Below, piece by piece: positions 53,335-61,560 of a stretch of DNA of 64,000 nucleotides; position 1 is the stretch's first letter; each line of letters begins with the position of its first letter. The position numbers and the translations under genes were made by a program. The DNA comes from Zavarzinella formosa DSM 19928. Its GTDB lineage: Bacteria; Planctomycetota; Planctomycetia; Gemmatales; Gemmataceae. The stretch covers positions 417,304 through 481,303 of the forward strand of contig NZ_JH636444.1 in assembly GCF_000255705.1 (NCBI RefSeq), given 5' to 3'. The notes under the pieces are model-generated. The model was not told the origin of the DNA. It searched no databases and worked only from the letters and a program-made list of their open reading frames with translations.

Positions 53335-54357
53335 ATGAGCCGTCAACGACTCACCGTGGTTCTTTCCCAAGCCCCCGGAAAACATCCGGCGAAACGATCG
53401 CTTGAAGAAAGCGTTGCCGCCGCGTTGATTTTGGAACCCGGTTTGGATGTCTCGATCGTTCCCAATCTGTATGATCTCGGCCCCGATCACACCGGGCGAT
53501 TGTACCTTCAGGGCGTCACCGGGGATTTGCTGGTTTTCTCCTGGCATTTTCCCCGCGCCGCCTTCTGGCTGCTCGACCGGATGGGCGTGCCTGGAAAAAT
53601 GGGCGAATCGCTCATCAAACCGGCCAGCGACGAGGACGACACGGAAACCGAACCGCCGGAAGGCATCGGCTCCGGGGCCGCCATTCCGGATCGTCACATT
53701 TATTGCATCGACCTCCGGGAGAAGCACAACGCCGAACCGTATCTCGCCGAGGTTCGCCGAATCGCGGCCGAATGCCGTGATCGTCGAGACGAAGCCCAAC
53801 GCTCCCGGCCGGCGGCGGCCGCCCCGTTGGTTCAACTAGGCTTTGGCCTCACCCCCAAGGTTCCCGAACTCCCGGCTTTCACTCCGGAACAATTGCTCGC
53901 GCCCCCCAACCGGCGCTGGTATCCGGTGATCGACTATAGCCGCTGCACCAACTGCCTCGAATGCCTCGATTTTTGCCTCTTCGGCGTCTATGGGGTGGAC
54001 AGGCTAGATCGCATTTTGGTCGAAAGCCAGGACAACTGTAAGAAGGGTTGCCCGGCGTGCAGCCGGGTATGTCCTGAACAAGCGATCATGTTCCCCGAGT
54101 ATAAGACTCCCGCCATCGCCGGGGCGCCGGTGGGAGAGATTAGCGGCCTGAAAATCGACCTTTCCCGGTTGTTCGGCGGCGAGGAAAAAGACGCCGTGTC
54201 GCAGGCCATTGCCGAACGGGATCGTGAACTGGTCGCCGACGGACGCCAAGCCGTTGGAACCGCCGTCGGGTTGGCTAAACGCCAACCCGCCAGTCCGGCC
54301 GCCGCCAAGGACGATTTGGACAAACTGATGGACGATCTCGACGCTCTCGGCCTTTGA
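53335..54357 (+). CDS. Ferredoxin-like protein with two 4Fe-4S clusters and an unknown N-terminal domain
   Basis: A 340-residue protein. The first 180 residues form a domain that I do not recognise (LTVVLSQAPGKHPAKRSLEE, GDLLVFSWHFPRAAFWLLD). Residues about 195-260 form a 2[4Fe-4S] ferredoxin: Cys204, Cys207, Cys210 and Cys214 in CTNCLECLDFC, and Cys235, Cys239, Cys242 and Cys246 in CKKGCPACSRVCP. The C-terminal 80 residues are polar and end in an acidic helix. It would pass electrons, perhaps to the upstream radical SAM enzyme, which needs reduction of its cluster. The linkage is inferred from the tight, same-strand layout. Confidence 0.82.
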   Translation: MSRQRLTVVLSQAPGKHPAKRSLEESVAAALILEPGLDVSIVPNLYDLGPDHTGRLYLQGVTGDLLVFSWHFPRAAFWLLDRMGVPGKMGESLIKPASDEDDTETEPPEGIGSGAAIPDRHIYCIDLREKHNAEPYLAEVRRIAAECRDRRDEAQRSRPAAAAPLVQLGFGLTPKVPELPAFTPEQLLAPPNRRWYPVIDYSRCTNCLECLDFCLFGVYGVDRLDRILVESQDNCKKGCPACSRVCPEQAIMFPEYKTPAIAGAPVGEISGLKIDLSRLFGGEEKDAVSQAIAERDRELVADGRQAVGTAVGLAKRQPASPAAAKDDLDKLMDDLDALGL

Positions 54358-54683
54358 ACACCTCCGAACAGGGTGTAAACCCGCCAAAAGCACATGAAAA
54401 GGGCTGAAACCCGTTTGTTTTGGGGTGTCCAATGTGTTCAATTTTACCCCCGCCCCTTTTTTCTTTTTAGTGTGTCCAATGTGTTCAGTTTCACTTCGCG
54501 ATTTTTGACTCTGACAAATCTCTTTACCCGGTGACTTTGCTTTCCCAAACCGCCAGTTTTCCGGTCAAATCCCCTTCCGTTCCGGCTTGACGTAATTTCC
54601 TCCGGCCGTTATTCCCCGCCCCACGCAACCCAAAGATTCTGACCGCAGATCCCTTTGGGTGGCGGCATCAACTTGGAGTTTCC
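54358..54683. other. 326-base intergenic region with a direct repeat
   Basis: No gene is seen. GTGTCCAATGTGTTCA occurs at 54425-54440 and 54472-54487 (47 bases between starts), each followed by similar A/T-rich bases (ATTTTAC and GTTTCAC). Small stems lie just after the ferredoxin stop (GGGT-gtaa-ACCC; GGG-ctgaaa-CCC), and a CCCC-plus-T-run tract follows at about 54446-54468. Together these look like the end of the ferredoxin transcript, and the rest could hold the promoter for the barrel gene. The repeat's role is unknown. Confidence 0.6.
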
Positions 54684-57600
54684 GTGGGCGGTCGTTCAAC
54701 GTACCTCTGGCTGGCGCTGGCATTCCTCACCCTCGGGGCGGGGATGCCGACCGTGGCCGTCGGGGCCGAAATCACCCGCCTCCAGTGGACCGCCCCCGCC
54801 AAAACCCCGTTCTCCATGATGGCCAAGGATATTTTCACTTGGCAAGATGGCATGGAAACGGCGTTCCTGCTTCGCGGGGCTGTCGTCCTCGACCACGACG
54901 GCAACAGCATTCGCGCTGACGAAGCCATTGTTTGGTGGGATTCAATCGCCAAGAACCGCCGTGAGCCGATCAAAGTCGTTGTCTTTGCCAAGGCCGCCGA
55001 CGGGCAATCTGTGTTAATCAATCACTCGGGCGGATCGGTTGACAAACAACCGGCGGTGGTGATTGAAGCCGCGATGGTCGAATTCACGACCCCGGCCATC
55101 GGCCGTTATGGCTATCAAGTCACGCAAAAATCGATGGCCTCCGATGCGCTCTTCAAAGAAGCATCGCTCGCACGTGGTCGAACCGTCCAAGCTGCCAAAC
55201 CGGCTGAAGATCCCGCGGCAAAGACGCTGGTTCTCCCGGTCCAGGCGATCAAGCGCGATGCGGAACCGCCGCCAATGCCGGCTCCGGGCGGGGTGCAACC
55301 CAAAAACACACTGCCGCCGCCGGCGGCCCTGGACCCTCCGCTCATCACCGGAACCACGGTGATTCCGGTTCCCCTTTCGGAAACCCGCACGATCTGGATC
55401 GCCCCGCGTTCGACGCAACCTTACGAAGTGCGGATGACGCTGATCGACAAGGAACGTGTCACTGTCGTCACCGGCGGCATCAAGTTGCTGGCCAAATTCA
55501 CGACCGGCCAAATCCGCGCCTTGCAGGTCGAGGCTGATCGAATTGTGATCTGGAGGAAGGGCGGGGATTCCAAAAGCGCCGTCGATGCGATGGGTTCCAC
55601 GGACGGCAGCGACTCCGCCGGCCTTGAGTTCTACATGTCCGGCAATGTGGTGATCCGATACGGCGGCGATGACGACGGAACGGCGACCGGAAAACCGGCC
55701 ACGCAATCAAAGACGTTGCGGGCCGAGCGAGTTTACTACGATGTGGAGCGGCACAAGGCCATCGCCATCGAAGCGGACCTTGAGTACATCAAAGACGGAT
55801 ATGCAAACAAAGCGCACATGAAAGGCCGGGAAATTTATCAGCTCGGGTCGTCCGAGTTTCAGGCCATCCTCGCCGAGATTCATGCTAGCCGGCTTCCCTC
55901 CGATCCCGAACTTCGGGTCACCACGCCGATGGCATCGATCTACAAGATGCCCCGCGAGCTAAAAACCACGATTATTGGCACGCCTTTTCGGGACCGGCTC
56001 ACCGGTGAACTGATCGAGGAAGACCCGGAGATTCTGGAGGCAACCGATGTCACCACTAAGATCGGCCCCATTCCGGTTTTTTACGCTCCCAAAGTCAAAA
56101 CCGACTTGGAAGACCCCTTGGGGCCGTTCAAGGGCGTTGTGTTCCGTCAGGACCGTATCTTTGGCTTCCAAACATACCTGACGTGGGACATGCTTGATCT
56201 GATCGGATTAAAAAAGCTGCCGGGCGAAAAGTGGGATTTGTTGACGGATTATCTCGGTCGTCGCGGCCCCGGCCTGGGGACCAGATACCTCCTTTCTGGC
56301 GACACGTTTTTGGGAATGGATGCCCCGTTCCAGACGTTGGTGAAGGGGTACATCATTCACGACAAGGGGACGGACATCATTGGCGGCGAGCGGGGCATGG
56401 ACTTTTCGCCCCCCGACCTCCGGGGCCGGTTTTTGTGGCGGCACCAGCAAGAATTCGGCGATCTGACATTGCAAAGCCAGATCGCCTATCTGAGTGATCG
56501 AAACTTTTACGAGCAGTATTACAACTTCGACTATAACCAGGGACCGAACCAAGAAACCTTCTTGTGGCTGAAGTATCAAAACGGCAATGCGGCGGTCACC
56601 ATGCTGACCGAACCGAACATCCGAAATTGGGTTAGCGAAACCCAATGGCTGCCGAAGTTAGAAGGGCAGTTGCTGGGGATTTCCCTGTTCGACACCCTGA
56701 CATACCACACTTGGGGCAGCGTGGGCTACGCCCGTTCGTCGCCATACCGCCAGCCAACCCGGGAATTCCCGTTTGGCGTCGATGTCAACTCGCCGCCCAT
56801 CGAACCCTCCGTCAACACGGGGCGTTTTGACTGGATGCAGGAATTGTCCATGCCCTTTTACGCGGGACCGCTCAAAGTGGTTCCCTATGGGGTCGCGGAC
56901 TTTGCCTACTACACAAGCGACACGGCCAACAGAAGCCCCGAGGGCCGGGCCTACGGCGGCTTGGGGGTTCGTTCGAGCTTGCCGCTCTCTCGCCTCTATT
57001 CAGACATCGAGAGCGAACTGTTTAACGTGCAGGGAATCTATCATAAGAACGTCTTCAGCGCGAATTACTATTACGCCGCCTCGTCGACCAGCCATACGCT
57101 TCTGCCGCAACTGGATCGATTGAACGACGACGCGACGGAATCCTCCTGGCGGGACATCACTCCGTGGCACCCATACTTTGATCCGACAATGAATATCAAA
57201 GGGGCGGCTCTTGCCAGTTCGCCGATTTACGATCCCCGCCTGTACGCGATCCGGCGATTGGTGGACTCCAAGCCGGACACACTCGACGATATTCAGGTCT
57301 TGCAATTGGGCTGGCGGCAACGGTTCCAGACCAAACGCGGCTATCCGGGTTTGGAACATGAGGTTGACTGGCTGACAATCAATCTCACCGGCTCGATTTT
57401 CCCGACGCCGGAACGGGACAATTTCGGCAAGAACGTCGGCTTTTTGGAATCGAATGTGGTGTGGAACGTTGGTGATCGGAATTCCGTGTACCTCGATTCT
57501 TGGGTGGACCCGTATGATCTCGGAGCCAGATACGTTGCGGTCGGCACGAGCTATCAGCGTGATGACCGGACTCGGCTCAGTGTCTCGTATCGAACCATTG

Positions 57601-57902
57601 AGCCGGTTGGCAGCCGGTTGGTCACGGCTTCCGTCGGCTATGTGTTCAATCCCAAATATGTGGTGACTGCCGCCACCTCCTATGAATTTAGCACTCAGGC
57701 TTCTCTCTCAAACTCACTGACCTTCACCCGGATCGGGACGGACATGCAGGTGAGCGTCGGGTTTAATTACAACGCGCTGCTCAACACGTTCGGGTTTAAC
57801 GTCAACGTCGTGCCGAATCTGGCGGCGGGCAACAACGCGGCCAGCGGAACACAGGCGAGTTTCGGCGGGTTGGGCGGAAGTCCCACCCAAGACCGTCGGT
57901 AA
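54684..57902 (+). CDS. LptD/OstA-like outer-membrane beta-barrel protein
   Basis: A 1072-residue exported protein. The start is a GTG at 54684 with GGAG 6 bases upstream, giving a signal peptide (YLWLALAFLTLGAGMPTVAVGA). An OstA/LptA-like part lies near the N-terminus (DGNSIRADEAIVWWD) and another at about 200-420. The C-terminal 600 residues look like an outer-membrane barrel of the LptD type, with alternating hydrophobic/aromatic strands and a run of Tyr/Trp/Phe-rich segments (FLWRHQQEFGDLTLQSQI). This suggests lipopolysaccharide insertion into the outer membrane. The low-complexity middle (PPPMPAPGGVQPKNTLPPPA) is a probable linker. It ends at a strong bidirectional terminator. Confidence 0.78.
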   Translation: MGGRSTYLWLALAFLTLGAGMPTVAVGAEITRLQWTAPAKTPFSMMAKDIFTWQDGMETAFLLRGAVVLDHDGNSIRADEAIVWWDSIAKNRREPIKVVVFAKAADGQSVLINHSGGSVDKQPAVVIEAAMVEFTTPAIGRYGYQVTQKSMASDALFKEASLARGRTVQAAKPAEDPAAKTLVLPVQAIKRDAEPPPMPAPGGVQPKNTLPPPAALDPPLITGTTVIPVPLSETRTIWIAPRSTQPYEVRMTLIDKERVTVVTGGIKLLAKFTTGQIRALQVEADRIVIWRKGGDSKSAVDAMGSTDGSDSAGLEFYMSGNVVIRYGGDDDGTATGKPATQSKTLRAERVYYDVERHKAIAIEADLEYIKDGYANKAHMKGREIYQLGSSEFQAILAEIHASRLPSDPELRVTTPMASIYKMPRELKTTIIGTPFRDRLTGELIEEDPEILEATDVTTKIGPIPVFYAPKVKTDLEDPLGPFKGVVFRQDRIFGFQTYLTWDMLDLIGLKKLPGEKWDLLTDYLGRRGPGLGTRYLLSGDTFLGMDAPFQTLVKGYIIHDKGTDIIGGERGMDFSPPDLRGRFLWRHQQEFGDLTLQSQIAYLSDRNFYEQYYNFDYNQGPNQETFLWLKYQNGNAAVTMLTEPNIRNWVSETQWLPKLEGQLLGISLFDTLTYHTWGSVGYARSSPYRQPTREFPFGVDVNSPPIEPSVNTGRFDWMQELSMPFYAGPLKVVPYGVADFAYYTSDTANRSPEGRAYGGLGVRSSLPLSRLYSDIESELFNVQGIYHKNVFSANYYYAASSTSHTLLPQLDRLNDDATESSWRDITPWHPYFDPTMNIKGAALASSPIYDPRLYAIRRLVDSKPDTLDDIQVLQLGWRQRFQTKRGYPGLEHEVDWLTINLTGSIFPTPERDNFGKNVGFLESNVVWNVGDRNSVYLDSWVDPYDLGARYVAVGTSYQRDDRTRLSVSYRTIEPVGSRLVTASVGYVFNPKYVVTAATSYEFSTQASLSNSLTFTRIGTDMQVSVGFNYNALLNTFGFNVNVVPNLAAGNNAASGTQASFGGLGGSPTQDRR

Positions 57903-57907
57903 ACAAA

Positions 57908-57938
57908 AAAGAGAGGGCCGCCTGGCTCCTCTCTTTTG
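57908..57938. terminator. Bidirectional terminator after the barrel gene
   Basis: AAAAGAGAGG (57908-57917) and CCTCTCTTTT (57929-57938) form a perfect 10-bp stem around a loop with an inner GCC/GGC pair. It starts 5 bases after the stop at 57902 and precedes the opposite stop at 57962, with A on one side and T on the other, so both convergent genes can use it. Confidence 0.85.
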
Positions 57939-57961
57939 GACTTCTTGAATCTCTTGGAAAC

Positions 57962-60229
57962 TTATCTCGCCCCGGTCGTCGGGGTCAGTCGAAGACCGAT
58001 GGCCACCGTCCGATCGGCCTTGGAGAGAAGCGCCCACGGCGTTTGCGGATGGTTCTTCACCAATTCGTTGAGGGATTTTCGAGCCTCATCAAACATCACC
58101 TTGTATTCCTTGGCGGTGTTTTTATCGAGCGTGACCTCGGCGGTCAAACGATAGCCGTTTTGGTCGCCAGTCAGGTCAGGCACCTTCCCGCCGCGAACGT
58201 TGGCGAGCGCCAGATTGTATTGATAGGCGTAGCAAATGCGGAATTTCACCTGAGCCAGGATGTAATCATAATTAGCCTGCCAGCGCTTCGTCTGGGCTTC
58301 CTTCATCGAAGCGATGTTCTCAAGCTCCTCAAGATGCTCTCGCAGGATCACCTCAACATTGGCGGGAACTTCCTGAACTCGCTTGAGTTGGTTCTTGGCG
58401 GCATCCGATGTCTCGCCAACAAATGATTCCGGCAACTCGTTGCCATTGCCCGCCTCACGGAGCTTTCGCATTCTTTCAACGGCCGCCAAAACAACCTTTT
58501 GAAACGCATCCGGCGTGTCGTCCGCTTTCAAGGCTCCCATTTCGTATTCCTTGAGCGTCTCCGCCTTGAAGGGGACAATGTCTGAAATCTTGGCTTGGAC
58601 CGCGTCTTCGCGGAAAGACTTCACCGACGGGACTTCGATCTCCCGCAGAATGGAGGCGATCATTTTCGGATCGGCCGATGGCGGGGGAACCGGATAAGCC
58701 ACCTTGCCGGGGACAGCTTCGTTAGGGTCGTATTTCACGACAACGTCACGATGTTTGAGCGTCACTTTGGGCGTTTGCGTTTTGCCGACGAACCGATCCT
58801 TTACCAAGTCGGGGACTTTCTCACTCATGTAAGTCACCAGACGTTCGGCGGGAAGCGGATCCGTCGGGGCGAGAAGTTTTCCTTCGGGAGTCAGAAACCC
58901 CTCAAGGCCTGCCGTTTGAATCATGCTGAGGAAGAACCCGCCGTACACGGCGGCTTTCATTCCCTTGCGAAGGAAATAATCCACTTCATACGAATATTCG
59001 CCCTTGGAGCAGGTGGTCAACACACTGACGCCCTCGGGGGAGTCATGCAGGGCTTTTTCCAACCCTTCGCTCATCACACCGGGGTGGGGGCGTTCCAAAC
59101 CGCGATCCGGATGGAAACGGGCCACATCAAAGATCACCAATTTTTCTTGCGCCTTGCAGGCCGCCACCTTCTCATAGAACCATTCAAGGGGGATCATGGT
59201 TTCTGGTTCTTCAAAATCTCCCTCCAGCGGAAGCAGGAAGGCTTTGCCATCTTTTTCGTAAGCATGTCCGCAGAATACGAAAACCACCCGGTCTTGCTCG
59301 CGGCTTGAGTCGGCAAAATTGGTGATCGCCCCCTCCATCACCATCTTCAAGGGGAGTGATTTCGCCGCTTTGGCCACCACAGCGGTCATCTCCCCCTTCT
59401 TTTTCGGGGTGGAAGTCTTGGCGGCCGCCAGTTTTTCGGCCTTGGTGGGGGCATCCGTCAGATGGTAAACTTGTTCGTTGGGAATCCGCCAACGATCAGC
59501 CAGTTTGCGAATGTTCGCATCGGTGCCGGTCGGAGCAGTTTCGACTGCCAGGAGAGATTGCTCCCCGTTATGCAGCGGATTGGCATACAGATAACTGTGA
59601 ATCGAGATGGCCAGCATCCGGCGGGGAAAAATCCCCCCGGCCACTTCCTGAGTGTTATTCGACGCCCCGTTGGCCGGGACGCCAGGTTTGTTCTCGGCAA
59701 TCGTCTGATCTTTCGGAGTCTCGCCGGACGGAGGGCTGAACAGGTCCGGGCGAAACTTGTAGACCGCCCCGGCCCCGCCGACGACGCCCAGAAATAACAC
59801 GCCGAAAATGGCATATTTAATCCACGCTCCGCTCTTGGGCCCCTTGTAATGGCCCCGGCCGCTGTAGCGTTCTCTGGTGTCAAATGCCGTCACATAAGTT
59901 GATTTCCCCTCGGCGGCCGCCGGGACCGTTGCCGGTCGCACAGGGGCGGTCGCCATCGGTGCGGCGGCAAGTGGCGTATATTCCGGCAAAGGTTCCCAAG
60001 TCGGGCTGGGCATCACGGGACTTGCCGGCTTCACGGCTTGGACCGGAGACGCGGCCGGAACCGAAGCGGCTTTGGGAGCATTCTGGGCGGTTGCCTCGGG
60101 CTTCGTCTTGCGACGGGCCTGCATTTGATGGCCGCAATGCTTGCACTTGATTGTGCGATCCGCCCATTCCGCCGGAATGGAGAGCACATTCTGGCATTTG
60201 GGGCATTTGGCGCGAACAACTTCCTTCAT
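57962..60229 (-). CDS. Zinc-ribbon, membrane-anchored pseudo-caspase
   Basis: A 755-residue protein. An N-terminal zinc ribbon (CPKC at 9-12, CKHC at 29-32) leads into a Pro/Ala-rich linker (about 45-110) and one membrane helix (about 137-156). Residues about 200-420 match the caspase/peptidase C14 fold: RMLAISIHSYLYANPL, then FCGHAYEKDGKAFLLPLEG with His322, and KLVIFDVARFHPDRG where the family has DxC(R/N). The catalytic Cys is Ala370, so it should not cleave. A helical C-terminal region (about 520-755) follows. It may sense and bind rather than cut. It precedes nothing on its strand but the terminator, and follows an SRPBCC gene. Confidence 0.8.
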   Translation of the reverse strand: MKEVVRAKCPKCQNVLSIPAEWADRTIKCKHCGHQMQARRKTKPEATAQNAPKAASVPAASPVQAVKPASPVMPSPTWEPLPEYTPLAAAPMATAPVRPATVPAAAEGKSTYVTAFDTRERYSGRGHYKGPKSGAWIKYAIFGVLFLGVVGGAGAVYKFRPDLFSPPSGETPKDQTIAENKPGVPANGASNNTQEVAGGIFPRRMLAISIHSYLYANPLHNGEQSLLAVETAPTGTDANIRKLADRWRIPNEQVYHLTDAPTKAEKLAAAKTSTPKKKGEMTAVVAKAAKSLPLKMVMEGAITNFADSSREQDRVVFVFCGHAYEKDGKAFLLPLEGDFEEPETMIPLEWFYEKVAACKAQEKLVIFDVARFHPDRGLERPHPGVMSEGLEKALHDSPEGVSVLTTCSKGEYSYEVDYFLRKGMKAAVYGGFFLSMIQTAGLEGFLTPEGKLLAPTDPLPAERLVTYMSEKVPDLVKDRFVGKTQTPKVTLKHRDVVVKYDPNEAVPGKVAYPVPPPSADPKMIASILREIEVPSVKSFREDAVQAKISDIVPFKAETLKEYEMGALKADDTPDAFQKVVLAAVERMRKLREAGNGNELPESFVGETSDAAKNQLKRVQEVPANVEVILREHLEELENIASMKEAQTKRWQANYDYILAQVKFRICYAYQYNLALANVRGGKVPDLTGDQNGYRLTAEVTLDKNTAKEYKVMFDEARKSLNELVKNHPQTPWALLSKADRTVAIGLRLTPTTGAR

Positions 60230-60354
60230 CGGAATGATCCTGGCCGGGGGGAGTACGCGATCCGGGCGATTGAGCGGCTGTGTGTGAATTAGACGATATT
60301 TTAGGCGAAGAAGTTTCCCGGTGAATTAACGAACCGGGAAATCTGGCGAAAAGT

Positions 60355-60801
60355 TTAAGGAATGGCAGAGAGTTTCGTTTCGAGGGATTTCCAAGTATCG
60401 TCAATGACCGTCTTGGCGGCCGATTGAATCAGCGTCATGGAGACGATCTTCATGAACCCAGTTCGCTCAAGGATGTCGGCTTGGTAACGAACATCGGTTC
60501 CAATATCAACTCTCAGAAATTGCAAAGTGATTTCGGAAATTCCACCACCACCCGTTGCTTTGGTGGTGGCTCGGAACCGCGAGGAATCAGCTAGCCGTTC
60601 AATCACTTCCAAGGTGATTTCGACGGTGCTGGAAAACAAGCCGGTTCCGAGACGGGTTTTCCAGACCGCCCGGTCCGGTCCGGCTTCAAGAATCTCGTCC
60701 ACGCGATCCAAACTGCGGACCAGAAACTCAGAATCACTGAGAGAAGCGCTCACCCGTTCATGCGGAAACGGGATGAGGCGTGAACCTTCAAGCCGGGACA
60801 T
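60355..60801 (-). CDS. SRPBCC/CoxG-like small protein
   Basis: A 148-residue protein with the likely START/SRPBCC ligand-binding fold: an initial helix-free strand (IPFPHERVSASLSD), a middle KATGGGGISEITLQF loop and strand, and a final helix (TLIQSAAKTVIDDTWKSLETKL). Relatives such as CoxG and other carrier-like proteins bind small hydrophobic molecules. It starts 12 bases after the stop of the acidic gene and lies upstream of the pseudo-caspase gene on the same strand, so these three are probably one transcript. The ligand is unknown. Confidence 0.65.
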   Translation of the reverse strand: MSRLEGSRLIPFPHERVSASLSDSEFLVRSLDRVDEILEAGPDRAVWKTRLGTGLFSSTVEITLEVIERLADSSRFRATTKATGGGGISEITLQFLRVDIGTDVRYQADILERTGFMKIVSMTLIQSAAKTVIDDTWKSLETKLSAIP

Positions 60802-60813
60802 GCGGACTCCGGC

Positions 60814-61434
60814 TTAGGGACGATGCAGTTTGCCGATCAACTCGTTCCAACTCATCACTTTCCATTCCTGACGAGGACTGTTCCCGGCCGTGTTCATTTC
60901 CTCGTCAACGGCCGACGGAATCATCCGTTCTTCATCTTCGTCTTCCTCGGAATCCGGAGCCATCTCGCCGGGGGCTTCCCCCTCTTCGACAGTTTCCTCT
61001 TCCTCGGCCGTTTCTTTCACGGCCTCAAACTCTCCGCTATCATCAGAAGCCGCCGGTTCCTCGCCGGGGGCTCCTTCCGGAGTGGCTCCGCCCTTTTTCC
61101 GGCGACGACGACGACGACGACGTTTCTTTTTGCCTTCGCCTTCTTCGCTGGTTCCTTCGCTCGTTTCCTCCGAACCACCTTCGTCGCCTTCGAGATCATC
61201 CGAGAACTCTTCGTCCTTCGGGGCCTCTTCCAAGCCACCGCCGAAATCATCTTCCTCGGCGGCTTCCGGGGTCGGCGCGTGGGCATGTTTCGGAGGATGG
61301 GCCGCCGGGGCATGGTGCGTGTGCGCCACTGGCGGGGGTGGTGTCAGAGCGGCGGCCGGAGTGACCCCGTCCACGCCCAACTCATCAGCCAGGTTGTCCC
61401 AACTGCTGTCTAAATCGTCGTTTTCCGTCGGCAT
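60814..61434 (-). CDS. Acidic low-complexity protein with an Arg/Lys block
   Basis: A 206-residue protein made mostly of Glu, Asp, Ser, Pro and Ala. A basic block of about 12 Lys and Arg (KKKRRRRRRRRKK) sits at about residue 105-118, encoded partly by a run of CGACGA triplets (about 61104-61125). The C-terminal 25 residues (QEWKVMSWNELIGKLHRP) look folded or amphipathic. I do not recognise a family; it could bind nucleic acid or act as a scaffold. The ATG at 61434 is chosen over a TTG at 61455. It is followed by the SRPBCC gene. Confidence 0.65.
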   Translation of the reverse strand: MPTENDDLDSSWDNLADELGVDGVTPAAALTPPPPVAHTHHAPAAHPPKHAHAPTPEAAEEDDFGGGLEEAPKDEEFSDDLEGDEGGSEETSEGTSEEGEGKKKRRRRRRRRKKGGATPEGAPGEEPAASDDSGEFEAVKETAEEEETVEEGEAPGEMAPDSEEDEDEERMIPSAVDEEMNTAGNSPRQEWKVMSWNELIGKLHRP

Positions 61435-61560
61435 GATTTCGTTTCTCTCGTTCAATTACCGGGCATTATATCGAAGCGGCGAGTGTTCGCCGTGGGGCAT
61501 TTCGGGGATTCGGCGAATCCGATTTCCACCAACCTGCCTCCAATCCAAACAACTTGAGAA

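Noticed and set aside
53335-54357. Ferredoxin gene as part of a hydrogenase or formate enzyme
   Set aside because: No hydrogenase, molybdopterin or subunit genes are near, so I leave the partner open.
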